A model generated the notes under the pieces. It saw only the letters and a list, made by a program, of their open reading frames with translations, was not told where the DNA came from and made no database searches. DNA of 64,000 bases from Pengzhenrongella sicca (GTDB taxonomy: Bacteria; Actinomycetota; Actinomycetes; Actinomycetales; Cellulomonadaceae): contig NZ_CP071868.1 of assembly GCF_017569225.1 (NCBI RefSeq), forward strand, positions 4,154,001 through 4,218,000. The letters run 5' to 3'. Every line of letters begins with the position of its first letter. Position 1 is the stretch's first letter. The position numbers and the translations under genes are program-made. Shown here piece by piece: positions 53,739 through 62,811 of the stretch.

Positions 53739-54311
53739 GTGACGAGATGGGAACCGGGTGGCCGCGAGCGCCTGCAGCAGGCGGCGATGGCGCTGTTTCA
53801 GGAGCACGGGTACGCAGCCGTGACCGTCGCGGACATCGCAGATCAGGCCGGTCTCACGAAACGCAGCTTCTTCAACCACTTCCCGGACAAGAGGGAGGTG
53901 CCGTTCGCTGGCGCGAAGGAGCTGGAGGTCGAGGTCGTGGATCGGTTGCGCGCCAGTCCCGGCGGTGAACTGCCGTTCGATGCGGTGATCGCGGCGCTGG
54001 CCGACGCGGGCCGAGGGCTCGCCCAGTTCGCCCCCTACGCCGCGATGCGCCGCGAGCTGATCGCCTCCTCTGTCGACCTCCAAGAGCGCGACCTGATGAA
54101 GTCGGCCGCGCTCGCCGACGCGATCGCGTCGGTCATGCGGGAGTGGGGAGTCTCCGCCCGTGCCTCTCGTCTGGCTTCCGCAAGCGCCGTCGCCGTCTTC
54201 GTCGAAGCTTTCGACGCGTGGGGGGCGAACCCGACGGCGGAATTCGGCGACCTCATGGCGAGCGGTGCACACGAGATGCAGTCGATCGTCGGACACGCCG
54301 CCGCCACGTGA
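53739..54311 (+). CDS. TetR-family repressor
   Basis: 190 aa from GTG 53739. N-terminal HTH: RERLQQAAMALFQEHGYAAV then TVADIADQAGLTKRSFFNHF and PDKREV, the typical TetR opening. The C-terminal helical domain binds an unknown ligand. Divergent from the MDR dehydrogenase, with two matching palindromes between them. Confidence 0.93.
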   Translation: MTRWEPGGRERLQQAAMALFQEHGYAAVTVADIADQAGLTKRSFFNHFPDKREVPFAGAKELEVEVVDRLRASPGGELPFDAVIAALADAGRGLAQFAPYAAMRRELIASSVDLQERDLMKSAALADAIASVMREWGVSARASRLASASAVAVFVEAFDAWGANPTAEFGDLMASGAHEMQSIVGHAAAT

Positions 54312-54617
54312 GTGCAGGACGGCGCGTCCCCTCAGTCGTCGCTGCGCACCAGGCCAGCGACCCGTTCGAGCGGGCCCGCACGGACCTCCTCGATGCCGAG
54401 CCACAGGCCGTCCGTCGCGTCGCGCAGGTCACTCCGGAGCTCGCATGTTCGGTTACGCCCGTTGACCCGTGGAGTAGGGACTGAACTCGAGGAACTCGGC
54501 ATCCACTCGACAGCACGTAGCTGTCGTTCACCGATGTCGGCGTCGTCGTGGCGTTCAGTGGTGTTCGCGACATGGTCGCTTTGGTCCGGGCGGCGACTTG
54601 ACTGCCCCGCGACTACA
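54312..54617. other. Gap with possible serine-recombinase relic
   Basis: No intact gene. At 54445 a frame reads MFGYAR then stops; shifting by one frame gives LTRGVGTELEELGIH by 54505. Serine resolvases begin with a Gly-Tyr-Ala-Arg-Val-Ser-Thr box followed by an LxALxELGI-type helix at that distance, so this may be a decayed resolvase start. Evidence is weak. Confidence 0.3.
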
Positions 54618-55205
54618 TCAGGGGTGTAGCACTCGCCGCCGCTCCCATTGCTCCTTGGTGATTTCGTACCGGTAGCCGCCGAGTTCAGCGCCCTCGACCG
54701 CGAGCATGTCCTCGGGCGTCGCGAGTTTCTGCGTGACTGCCATCCCGACCTTCTCCATCACGTGCTGGGACGCGCGGTTCAGCGCCATCGTCTCGCCCCA
54801 CACCACGCGCACTCTAAGGTCCGTGAACGCCATCGTGAGCAGGGCCGCTGACACCTCGGTGGCGTAGCCACGACCCCATGCGGCCTGCCGCAGCCGGTAG
54901 CCGAGCTCGACCTCCTCCAGCGGCCCCTCACGCTCCGGACGCAGGCAGAACCATCCAATGAACGCGCCGCCCGCCTTTTCGTACGCCGCGAAGAGCCCAC
55001 GCGTGCCGGCCCACCTGTCGTACGCGGCGAGGATGCCCGGCAGGATGCGTTCTCGAACCAACTCCGGCGCGGTCGGCTCGCCACCGGACAGGTAGCGCAT
55101 GACCGCGGGATCACTGTCGAGTTCGGTCAGCAGGTCGGCGTCGTCGACCCGGAACCGGCGCAGCGTCACACGTTCGGTCTGCAAGTACGCGTCCATGGCG
55201 GCCAT
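54618..55205 (-). CDS. RimJ/RimL-type GNAT acetyltransferase
   Basis: 195 aa. Ribosomal-protein-acetyltransferase pattern: ERVTLRRFRVDDADLLTELD at the start, RQAAWGRGYATEVSAALLTM for acetyl-CoA binding, and NRASQHVMEKVGM near the end. Two ATG codons (55205 and 55196) are possible starts; neither has a clear ribosome site. Such enzymes acetylate N-termini of proteins or small amines; the target is unknown. Confidence 0.88.
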   Translation of the reverse strand: MAAMDAYLQTERVTLRRFRVDDADLLTELDSDPAVMRYLSGGEPTAPELVRERILPGILAAYDRWAGTRGLFAAYEKAGGAFIGWFCLRPEREGPLEEVELGYRLRQAAWGRGYATEVSAALLTMAFTDLRVRVVWGETMALNRASQHVMEKVGMAVTQKLATPEDMLAVEGAELGGYRYEITKEQWERRRVLHP

Positions 55206-55513
55206 GATGGCAGAGCAGAGGCTCGGCAGAAGACTCTATTTCGAGTGCGGTTCAGAGTTCGGTAAGGGATTGCCGGTCAGGACGGCGGGCGGACCGCGCA
55301 GGGAGGCTGCTGACGCGACGGAGCCATGACGTCCCGATCGACGCCGCGCTCGAATCGGGACCGCTACCAGCGAGGACACCGAGCCAGCGGCAGAAACGCG
55401 ACTCGGACGACCACCGCTTTCCTGTCGCTTAGCGCCGACTGAATGCTGTCGCTCTGCGACGAGCGAACGCCAGCGCGTCCTTTGGACTCATGCCAATTAG
55501 AGCGTGTTCGAAT
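55206..55513. other. Gene-poor stretch with two palindromic repeats
   Basis: No convincing gene. Two copies of the dispersed element sit here: CTGTCGCTTAGCGCCGACTG at 55422-55441 and CTGTCGCTCTGCGACGAGCG at 55445-55464, adjacent to each other. Nothing else recognisable. Confidence 0.5.
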
Positions 55514-56087
55514 TCAGCCCCAATGGTTGTTCGGATTGAGGTCCTCGACGATCCACTGTCCGGCGTCGACCCAGAACAGATGAGGCCTCGGCGCCAGTTC
55601 GTAGTCGGCGTATCCGACAAGGGCCTTTTCATCGACGTACGACAGGTCGACATACGGTGCGAACCACTCCAGGGCTTCGCTCACAGCGACCGGTCCGGAC
55701 TTCAAGGAAAATCTGCAGTTCCAGGTTCCACTTGCGGCGAGCCGACCACACAAGGCGTCCGTGCGGCGTCGTCCCCACGGTCATCGAGGCAGAAAGCGGC
55801 GACGCCCAGTTGTGTCGCCACGGCTCGTTCTCGTACGGATCGCCCTCGCCCTCGGCATGACCACGTGCGCGCCAGTCTGGGACCCACCAGTCCCACGCTC
55901 CAACTACCGGCGACGGGAGGCTCGTAACTCCCTCACTTAAGTCAGGGACTGCCAAGGCCGCAACCGCGGCGAGAACATGATCCGGCGTATCGGCAGCGAA
56001 GTCGAACGACAAGACAACTTCCGTGTAAGAACCCACGCCGCGCAGCGTATGCGCAGCAGCGCCGTGTGCATGACCAATCACTGTCAT
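55514..56087 (-). pseudogene. Hypothetical gene with a frameshift
   Basis: Two frames join into one protein-like sequence. The first, from ATG 56087, reads MTVIGHAHGAAAHTLRGVG and continues to RKWNLELQIF. The second carries on in another frame with SLKSGPVAVSEALEWFAPYV and ends NPNNHWG at 55514. The shift falls near 55705-55712 in a short T/C run. Both halves are Trp-rich and clearly coding-like. It is a recently broken gene or a sequencing error. Family not recognised. Some frames allow a start as early as 56117. Confidence 0.6.
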
Positions 56088-56270
56088 CACGATCTCCGGA
56101 CGCGGACGCTCTATCACGCAAGTTCGCTGCTCAGCGGCTTCAGAACCGGCCGGCCCGACGCTGCCGGCTGCGTTCTCATCGCGTGCATCGCTAACTGGTG
56201 GTCCCGGTGCGTCGTCCGACTTGTTCGACTGAATCCCTTGCCGAAGAACTGGGGACTCTCGTAGGCAAAT

Positions 56271-56825
56271 TTGACAACGCGACTCGAGTTCCGGTTTCGC
56301 CCAGGGCCGTTTCCGGCATTAAGTTCCCGAAAGCCGGATGGACTCCTCGTCCAGCGTCCTACTCCGGCTCGGGCCAGGTTGGGGGCTAGCGAATCGGCCC
56401 TCCCGTGGGCTTTGGTGTTTGCGCTCATTGGCGCATCGCTGCTTGTCAGTTTTCTGGCTATTGCTCGCATCAATCGCGCCAAGAGGATGGCCGCGCCGGT
56501 TCCAGTATTCACGAGAAATAAGCGCAACGACTTGCTGAAGCAACTGCGGCCCGACATCTCGATCGCACCAACCGATATTGTGCGTCTGGAATCCTTCGCT
56601 CGATCCCTCGCCGATGATGATTCCGTCTTGGTGCTACTGGCTTTGACGCTGATGCTGACGAGCCAAGCCGTCAGCCCTTCTCCCGCCTCCGTATTGGCAA
56701 CTGTGCTGTTCACTTGTGCGATCGCGGTGGCCGCCGTTGGAATCGTGTTGTTCGCGCGGAGCGGGAGCCGCGGCATGAACTACCTAAGGACCCGTGGTAC
56801 GCCCGGGTCGTACCCCGCAGGCTGA
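56271..56825 (+). CDS. Hypothetical two-helix membrane protein
   Basis: Up to 184 aa from a TTG at 56271, more likely shorter with a start around 56380-56410. Hydrophobic helices are WALVFALIGASLLVSFLAIA (about 50-70) and a late pair LVLLALTLMLTSQAV and VLFTCAIAVAAVGIVLFA. Between them is a charged cytosolic stretch. Lower GC than the surrounding genes. No family recognised. Confidence 0.45.
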   Translation: MTTRLEFRFRPGPFPALSSRKPDGLLVQRPTPARARLGASESALPWALVFALIGASLLVSFLAIARINRAKRMAAPVPVFTRNKRNDLLKQLRPDISIAPTDIVRLESFARSLADDDSVLVLLALTLMLTSQAVSPSPASVLATVLFTCAIAVAAVGIVLFARSGSRGMNYLRTRGTPGSYPAG

Positions 56826-57307
56826 TCAATAACGAGACCTCCGGTGACCATTTCGGCTGAGCTTTCCGATGGTGGCGAGGCGGAGCAAGAGCGCGGCGCG
56901 ACGAATTTCTCGGTCCTGCCCGTTGGCGGTGGCGGTGTTCGTCCGTTCTGGGAGCGTCGAGCCGGCGATGGCTCGTTGGTCTTCGTCGTTCGTTGTCATC
57001 GCGTCTCCCCGGCTTCTTCTGCACCGTTGTTAGTGTCGGCTCTCGGTCCGGTCAGCAAGCTTCCTCTGACGAGGTCTTCGAACGTCCAGAGGCGGGCGTA
57101 GAGCAGCTCCTCGGCCAGGATCCGGTTGTCCCTGTCCACGTTGTCGTTGTGGCGTGGGTGTGTGTAGCAGTGACGGTCCTGATGAACGCGGCTGCCTTGG
57201 AGTTCGAGAGTGCCGGTTCGCTCGCGACCCTCGCGGCGCGCGCAGCCCGGAGTGAGCCGGTGGTGCGGCGCGGGCTCGTGTCCGTGCGCCGCACCACCGC
57301 TCGGTGG
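56826..57307 (-). other. Region with two short coupled frames, identity unknown
   Basis: On the minus strand a frame open through about 57240 reads TGTLELQGSRVHQDRHCYTH, then PRHNDNVDRDNRILAEELLY and FEDLVRGSLL, ending in GETR at 56996. Its stop overlaps an ATG at 56999 that starts a 57-residue frame (MTTNDEDQRAIAGSTLPERT) ending at 56826. The overlap and amino acid pattern look coding, but no start is evident for the first frame and I know no homologue. Possibly a gene remnant. Confidence 0.3.
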
Positions 57308-57934
57308 TCAGCCGACCGTGTGGCCCGCGTCGTCGGTGACGTCGAGCCCCTCGACGAACCGTGCAGCGACCTCGCCCGTCCAGTGCAGCTCGGGTGGGAG
57401 CTGGACCGAGAGGTAGTCCCCGTCGCCCTCGGGCGCGAACACCCCGAGGGTCCCGCTCGGACCCCCGTCCGCCCCGAGCATGTCGTACACGAGCACCTCC
57501 TGACCGCCGACCGCGAAGGTCTGCGCCTCGAGGTCGCCGCCCGGCAGCGACTGCGAACCGACGAGGCTTGCGACGATCCGACCCTCGAAGCTGTTCGGGT
57601 CCGAGCCGTCGTCGTCGCCGTCGGCGAGCATCAGGCTGCTCCGGTCGGAGGACAGCACGTGCCAGCCCTCGGGGACCTCCGCGATCGTGAACCCCGCGGG
57701 CTGCTCGGCCGTGTAGGCGACGAGCTCGGCCGCGGCGGCCGGGGTGGTCGAGGTGAGCAGCGGCGCACCGACCGCGACCGTGGCCGCGAAGGCGCCGGCA
57801 ACGCCGGTGCCGACCAGGCGGGTGCGGCGACGGCGGGCGCGCTGCCCGCGGCTCACGTCGTCGTCGAGCACCGCGGCGGGCGTCGCGTCGACGGTGGCAG
57901 TCGCGCGGGACATCAGGGTGGTCAGGTCGCTCAT
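57308..57934 (-). CDS. Membrane partner protein of the SigE-family sigma factor
   Basis: 208 aa. Short cytosolic N-terminus (about 35 residues, basic stretch RGQRARRRRTR), one membrane helix (LVGTGVAGAFAATVAVGAPL) and an extracytoplasmic domain rich in Gly/Asp with WHVLSSDRSSLML and LPPELHWTGEVAARF. Its ATG overlaps the sigma factor stop (ATGA). Coupling and topology suggest an anti-sigma factor or associated sensor, but the N-terminus lacks a recognisable zinc anti-sigma motif (HxxxCxxC), so this role is inferred. Confidence 0.7.
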   Translation of the reverse strand: MSDLTTLMSRATATVDATPAAVLDDDVSRGQRARRRRTRLVGTGVAGAFAATVAVGAPLLTSTTPAAAAELVAYTAEQPAGFTIAEVPEGWHVLSSDRSSLMLADGDDDGSDPNSFEGRIVASLVGSQSLPGGDLEAQTFAVGGQEVLVYDMLGADGGPSGTLGVFAPEGDGDYLSVQLPPELHWTGEVAARFVEGLDVTDDAGHTVG

Positions 57935-58521
57935 GACATTCTCCCAGCGGTGAGGGTGGCGTGGATCGTGGGGATAGGGGCGGTGTCGCCCCGCGGGTGG
58001 TCGGGGTGGTCCGGGCGCAGACCTCGGTCGTCGCGCAGGGCCGGTCCGAGCCGGTGCTTGAGCTTCTCGAGCGCTCGTGCCGTCTGGCTCTTGACCGTCC
58101 CCGGTCTGCACCGCAGCGCCCGGGCTGTGTCGGCGACGCTCAGGTCGTGGAAGTAGCGCAGCACCACCGTCGCCCGCATCCGGTCCGGCAGCTCCTCGAG
58201 CGCCGCGAACAGCAGCCGGGAGTCGTCGTCGATTGCGCCGCTCCCGACGGCCCGGTCCGGCAGCTGTGACCGGAGGTCCTCGCGCTTGCGCCGGCTCGTG
58301 CGCATCTCGTCGGTGAAGGCGTTGACCAGGACGCGGCGGGCGTACGCGTCGCGGTCCCGTACATCGCGCAGGCGCGGCCAGGCGAGGTACATCTTGGTCA
58401 TAGCGGTCTGGACCACGTCCTCCGCCGTGTGCGGGTCGCCGGCCGTCAGCAGCGTCGCCGTGCGGACCAGCGACTGGCGGCGCTGCGCGGCCCACTCCCG
58501 GAACTCTTCGTCAGATCTCAT
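57931..58521 (-). CDS. SigE-family ECF sigma factor
   Basis: 196 aa. Region 2: TAEDVVQTAMTKMYLAWPRL then RDRDAYARRVLVNAFTDEMR. Region 4: RMRATVVLRYFHDLSVADTA then RALRCRPGTVKSQTARALEK. This is the actinobacterial SigE-type ECF pattern. It directs RNA polymerase to a small regulon, with the downstream membrane protein as likely partner. The C-terminal 30 residues are a Pro/His/Asp-rich tail. Confidence 0.94.
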   Translation of the reverse strand: MRSDEEFREWAAQRRQSLVRTATLLTAGDPHTAEDVVQTAMTKMYLAWPRLRDVRDRDAYARRVLVNAFTDEMRTSRRKREDLRSQLPDRAVGSGAIDDDSRLLFAALEELPDRMRATVVLRYFHDLSVADTARALRCRPGTVKSQTARALEKLKHRLGPALRDDRGLRPDHPDHPRGDTAPIPTIHATLTAGRMS

Positions 58522-59374
58522 TGCTTGCTCTCCGTTCGCTCATACCCCTCAGACGCGTCCGGCACCGTAAACGGTTGCACGCCCCACGACACCGGAGGTC
58601 GCGGGGGCATGTGCCGCGTGACGACCGCCCGCCCGGCCCCTCTGTCGCACCGCACGCACGGAGCGCGACGATCGGGGCCCAACGCCCACCGCCCAGTGTG
58701 TCCTCGCCCCTGTGACCATCGGTGACGACTGCGAGGTCTTGCCCGCACGCCCGAGGTGCCCGAGCGATCCGGCGTCAGCCGCGCTCCGACGACCACCACA
58801 TGCCGCCGCGCCACAGCCACTCGAGCAGGGCCCTGGCGGTGATGGCGCGGCCAGAGCGGGGAGAACGCGCACTGCACGACGAGGATCCCGGCCGCCGCGA
58901 GCAGCAGGCCCGTGTACGCGTCAGTATCCGGCAGGTCGGGCAGGTGCCCAGCGCCGATCATGAGGAACGTCGCGGTCACGTAGCTCGTGCGATCGTCGAC
59001 GTCGCCCGCACCGCCATCACCCACGCACTCACGATCGGCGACTAGCCCATGGCCCGCCGCGCCGTCGACATCGCCACCCTCGCCGCACCGGAAGATGAGA
59101 CCGCACGACTCGACCTCGTCGACGTCCTGCGCGCCGAAGGACACACCACCGTCGCCCGATCGACCCTGCGCGCCACAGCGGCTGAGCGACTCAACGCGGC
59201 TCTTCGGCGCCGGCGCCCAAACGCCGGCGAACTCCCCCTGCCTGAATCGACGGGGCGAAGGACGGATCGTGCCGAGGACGTGCCCGACCCACGCGCGACA
59301 TCCGACCTCCGCGAAGCCCGCTGACCTGCCAGGTCACCAACGCGCACAATCGCTGCCGCGCGGGTGGTCACCCT
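58522..59374. other. Gap without convincing genes
   Basis: About 850 bases. A minus-strand frame near 58979-58850 encodes a hydrophobic stretch (TATFLMIGAGHLPDLPDTDA and YTGLLLAAAGILVVQCAFS) that may be the decayed end of a transporter. A plus-strand 91-codon frame at 59049-59324 (MARRAVDIATLAAPEDETAR) could be a small gene but has no family and lies in a region of mixed frames. I cannot support either as a gene. Confidence 0.4.
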
Positions 59375-60670
59375 TCAAACGGCAGTCTGGCATTCAGCGC
59401 ATTCCGAAAATACGTGACCCGCTGCCGATTGGTCCTCGGGCTCGTCGTCGGCGGACCCTGTCACTCTGCCGGAGAGCACGGGTGAGGACACCACGACGAG
59501 CAGGCCGGCGACGGGCACGACGAGCAGGCCAAGGCGGAGGGAGGACGCGTCGGCGATCGCGCCGACGACGGGGGGCGAGACGAGGAAGCCGACCCGCAGC
59601 AGCCAGCTGACGATGGTGAGCCCCGTGCCGCGCCGGAATCCTGGCAGCTCGTCGGCGGCGTGCATCGCCGCCGGGATGAGGGTCGCGACGCCGAGGCCGG
59701 CAAGACCGAAGCCGACCACGGTCCCGGCGACCGAGGGGACGGTCAGGGCGACGCCCATCCCGGCAAGGACGACCAGCCCACCCGTGCGTGCCACCGGGCG
59801 CTGGCCGAAGCGGTCGACGAGCCGGTCGCCGCAGATCCGCCCGACGAACTGCATCCCCTGGAGGGCGATGAAGCCGACGCCGGCGACGAAAGCCGAGGCC
59901 CCGAGGGAACCTGACAGGTAGATGGCCGACCAGGAGCTCCCCGCGTCCTCCACGACGGCACCCGACGCGGCGATCAGGACGAGCGCGGCGAGAACCCCGT
60001 ACCTGGCGATCAGGTCCGGCCTATGCCTCGAGCGAGGTGACCCGACGTCAGGAGCCACGGCGGGCTCGAAGTCGGCGGGCTCTGCACCGGGCAGCAGGAA
60101 CCTGTTGGCGGCCACGGCCATAAGGCTGAAGAGCACGCCAGAGCCGGTGAGCTGCAGCGCCACAGGCACGGCGAGCTGCGCGGCCGCCGCGCCGAGGAGC
60201 CCGCCAAGAACGGCCCCGACGCTCCACACGGCGTGGAAGGAGTTCAGGATCGACCGTTGGTAGAGCCTTTGAACGCGGAGCCCGTGCGAGTTCTGGGCGA
60301 CGTCGGTGATCGAGTCCATCGCGCCGGCGAGGAAGAGCCCCCCTGCCAGCGCGATCCAGGCGGGAGCCACCCCGGCGATCAGGATCCCGACCGCCGAGAG
60401 CACCGCCGCAACGATCGCCACCCTGGCCGAGCGGAACCTGCGCACCAGCATCCCGGCCGTCAAGCCGGCGAGAAGCGCGCCGAGGGGGAACGCGGCGACG
60501 GCGAGGCCGAACGCGGCGTTCGTGAGATGCAGGCCGGCCTTGATCTCGGGGTACCTCGGCAGGAGGTTGGCGAAGATCGCACCGTTGGTGAAGAACAACA
60601 TCGCCACACCCACGCGGGCGCGAGCAGCCTCCCGGGGTGGTCGCTGGAGTGAAGCCGTCATGGAGGTCAT
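59375..60670 (-). CDS. MFS transporter
   Basis: 431 aa with twelve predicted membrane helices. The cytosolic loop between helices 2 and 3 has LTAGMLVRRFRSARVAIVAA, the MFS loop pattern; a second copy in the C-terminal half reads RICGDRLVDRFGQRPVARTG. It resembles the Fucose/ybjJ-like sugar or unknown-solute exporters. Divergent from a LacI regulator with two perfect operators between, so expression is likely induced by a sugar-like ligand. Start 60670 or the ATG at 60661. Confidence 0.9.
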   Translation of the reverse strand: MTSMTASLQRPPREAARARVGVAMLFFTNGAIFANLLPRYPEIKAGLHLTNAAFGLAVAAFPLGALLAGLTAGMLVRRFRSARVAIVAAVLSAVGILIAGVAPAWIALAGGLFLAGAMDSITDVAQNSHGLRVQRLYQRSILNSFHAVWSVGAVLGGLLGAAAAQLAVPVALQLTGSGVLFSLMAVAANRFLLPGAEPADFEPAVAPDVGSPRSRHRPDLIARYGVLAALVLIAASGAVVEDAGSSWSAIYLSGSLGASAFVAGVGFIALQGMQFVGRICGDRLVDRFGQRPVARTGGLVVLAGMGVALTVPSVAGTVVGFGLAGLGVATLIPAAMHAADELPGFRRGTGLTIVSWLLRVGFLVSPPVVGAIADASSLRLGLLVVPVAGLLVVVSSPVLSGRVTGSADDEPEDQSAAGHVFSECAECQTAV

Positions 60671-60783
60671 CTGGCAGGAAGTTCCTTCTCGAGTAGTTGA
60701 CGTCGCCGGCTGCTACCCGTCCCGCAAGAGATCAGCGAGGGCGTGAGAAGGCCCGCACACGTCCGTTTACGCCTTTGCGCTCG

Positions 60784-60840
60784 CCGTGAACGTTCACGGG
60801 CACGCTACCTGCGCCGCAATCCAGCCGTGAACGTTCACGG
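60784..60840. promoter_or_regulatory. Two LacI-type operators
   Basis: CCGTGAACGTTCACGG occurs at 60784-60799 and again, base for base, at 60825-60840. Each is a perfect 16-bp palindrome with the central CG typical of LacI-family sites; centres are 41 bp apart. They lie between the MFS gene and lacI-like gene, the second only 25 bases from the regulator start, so both genes are likely controlled. Confidence 0.92.
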
Positions 60841-60864
60841 CGACGCTACCAGTACTGTCATTTC

Positions 60865-61881
60865 ATGGCAAGCAGCGTTCCAGCGATTACGATCCTTGAC
60901 GTGGCCCGGGTCGCGGGCGTCTCTCGGCAGACCGTCACCAGGGCCCTCAACGGTCTTCCCGACGTCAGCGCCGCAACGCGCGAACGGGTGGTGCATGTTG
61001 CCCGCCAGCTGAACTACCGCCCCAACCGGGCCGCGCAGGGCTTGGTGCGCGGTCGCGACGTGACCGTCGGCCTGGTCATGGAAGACCTGCGCAATCCGTA
61101 CTATCCCGAGCTCGCCTCGGCGCTGAGCCGGCTGGCCTCGGAGCAGGGTTGGAGCGTCATCCTGTGCGACATCGGGGACGACGAGGAGAAGGCTCGTGCC
61201 CGGCTCGAGTCGATGGTGCACCGGGTGGACGCGCTCGTGCTCACCGGGTGCCGCACGGATACCGTCGGGCTACTCCCCGGTGATGCGCTCCGCGGCAAAG
61301 CCCTCGGCATTCCCATCGTCATGCTGGATGGTTCGCCGGCCGATCAGGTCGATGCCGTCGTCGAGATCGACTACGAGGCGGGCGTCCGTGCGGCCCTCGA
61401 TCACCTGACGGGCCGCGGGCGACGACGCATCGCCATGATCGATTCGAGCCACATCGCGTCGTCGCGACGGGAGTCGTACCGCGACTACCTGCGCGAGCAC
61501 GGGCTGGCCTGGACCGGTCGATCCGAGGTCCGCGACGACGAGACCCACGAGGGCGGGGTCCGCGCGGCTCACGAGCTGCTCGGTCGCTACCCGGACGCGG
61601 ACGCCGTGCTGGTGTACAACGACGTGATGGCGATCGGCGCGCTCAAGGGGTTCGCACGAGCCGGAAGAGCCGTGCCCGACGACATCGCGGTCGTAGGCAC
61701 GGACGGCCTGGACATCGGGACCCTCGTCACGCCGGAGCTCACGAGCCTCTCGATCGACAAGACGGCGCTCGCACAGCACGCCGTCCAGCTCGTCGACAAC
61801 ATCCTCTCCGGCCGGGCGCCCGCCGGCTCGCGTGAACGCCGTCGCATCGGCCTCACGCTGGTGGTGCGCGAGTCCGCCTGA
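60865..61881 (+). CDS. LacI-family transcriptional repressor
   Basis: 338 aa. N-terminal HTH TILDVARVAGVSRQTVTRAL with hinge NYRPNRAAQGLVRGR, then a periplasmic-binding-like sugar domain (VGLVMEDLRNPYYPELASAL, ADAVLVYNDVMAIGALKGF, VGTDGLDIGTLVTPELTSL). Standard length. Two operator palindromes sit directly upstream and serve the divergent MFS gene too, indicating autoregulation. Confidence 0.96.
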   Translation: MASSVPAITILDVARVAGVSRQTVTRALNGLPDVSAATRERVVHVARQLNYRPNRAAQGLVRGRDVTVGLVMEDLRNPYYPELASALSRLASEQGWSVILCDIGDDEEKARARLESMVHRVDALVLTGCRTDTVGLLPGDALRGKALGIPIVMLDGSPADQVDAVVEIDYEAGVRAALDHLTGRGRRRIAMIDSSHIASSRRESYRDYLREHGLAWTGRSEVRDDETHEGGVRAAHELLGRYPDADAVLVYNDVMAIGALKGFARAGRAVPDDIAVVGTDGLDIGTLVTPELTSLSIDKTALAQHAVQLVDNILSGRAPAGSRERRRIGLTLVVRESA

Positions 61882-62123
61882 TCAGCCGGTGACTGCTTGG
61901 CCCTCAGGACAACCACAGCGGGCGGCGAGGGCTATGACCGAAGGATGCGCGTGCGCGGCCATGGCACCAACTGGCCCGAGCCGGCGTCCACCCGTGGGCT
62001 CGGTGACACCGCGCACGAATCAGACGGATAGCAGAGTGACTATCAGTCAGATCGCACGCACCAGTGGGACGTGCGCCTCGGTCCGCGAGCAGCCACCCTG
62101 GCCGCCGAACAACCTGACGTCGG
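61882..62123. other. Short gap after lacI
   Basis: No gene, repeat or regulatory site recognised. Confidence 0.5.
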
Positions 62124-62676
62124 TTAAGGCCACGCGGTCAACAGGTCGTCCGCCGTCCATACGGACGCGAACCCTGCACCGGCTGAAGCGCCTGCCGGGC
62201 ACACCGCGACGAGTGCAACCGCGATCGTGACGCCCGGGATGGCTTGCGCATCGACTGCCAGCTGCACTCCTTCGCCGCGGGTGATGGGTCGGTCAGGGCG
62301 CCATTGTGATGGTCCCCACGAAGGAGATGTGCGTCGCGGGGTACCGGTCAGCGCCCACGAGGTCGATCTCGGGAACGTTGGTCCGGGGCCACCAGCCCGC
62401 GACGCGACGCACGTCGGACCAGGCGGGGTCCGGGAGCAATCGCTCGAGGGCGTCGCGAACCACGCCTTCGACGGCGCGACCGCGCCACGACGCGAATCCC
62501 GCCTCGACTCGCTCGAGCGCGAGATCAGGCCGGCCGCGGTCGACTTCGGCGAGTGCCGGTTCGACGAAGGCAAACCAGAACCGCAGCGCAGGGTCGGCGA
62601 TCCGGTACCGGCGATCCTTGTCTGCCTTCTTCTGCGCGAACCAGCTCGCGCCCGGAGGCAAAGCGGGCTCCGGCAC
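62124..62676 (-). pseudogene. Remnant of a DUF234-type AAA ATPase
   Basis: One frame (62676-62293) reads DKDRRYRIADPALRFWFAFV, then RVEAGFASWRGRAVEGVVRD and WWPRTNVPEIDLVGAD, the C-terminal DUF234 domain of bacterial/archaeal ATPases. Near 62300 a frameshift moves the remaining C-terminus (AIPGVTIAVALVAVCPAGAS, then SVWTADDLLTAW) into another frame ending at 62124. The whole N-terminal ATPase half is missing. It is a 5'-truncated, frameshifted relic. Confidence 0.75.
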
Positions 62677-62811
62677 GCACGGCGGCGGCGGCGGCGGAAA
62701 AGTCTTGAAGAGAATCCAGGCCTAGCTGTCGATCCGGCGACAGGATGTTCGTCGTAGTTGATGACGGAGCCGGACAGGCTGGCCCCGCGACCCAGTGCAG
62801 GAGGCAGCTCC

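Noticed and set aside
58518-59144. 208-codon minus frame upstream of the sigma factor
   Set aside because: Only a short hydrophobic stretch looks like protein; the rest is Arg/Pro-rich and overlaps the sigma start region.
59049-59324. 91-codon plus frame
   Set aside because: No family, mixed-frame surroundings and no clear ribosome site; noted in the gap entry only.
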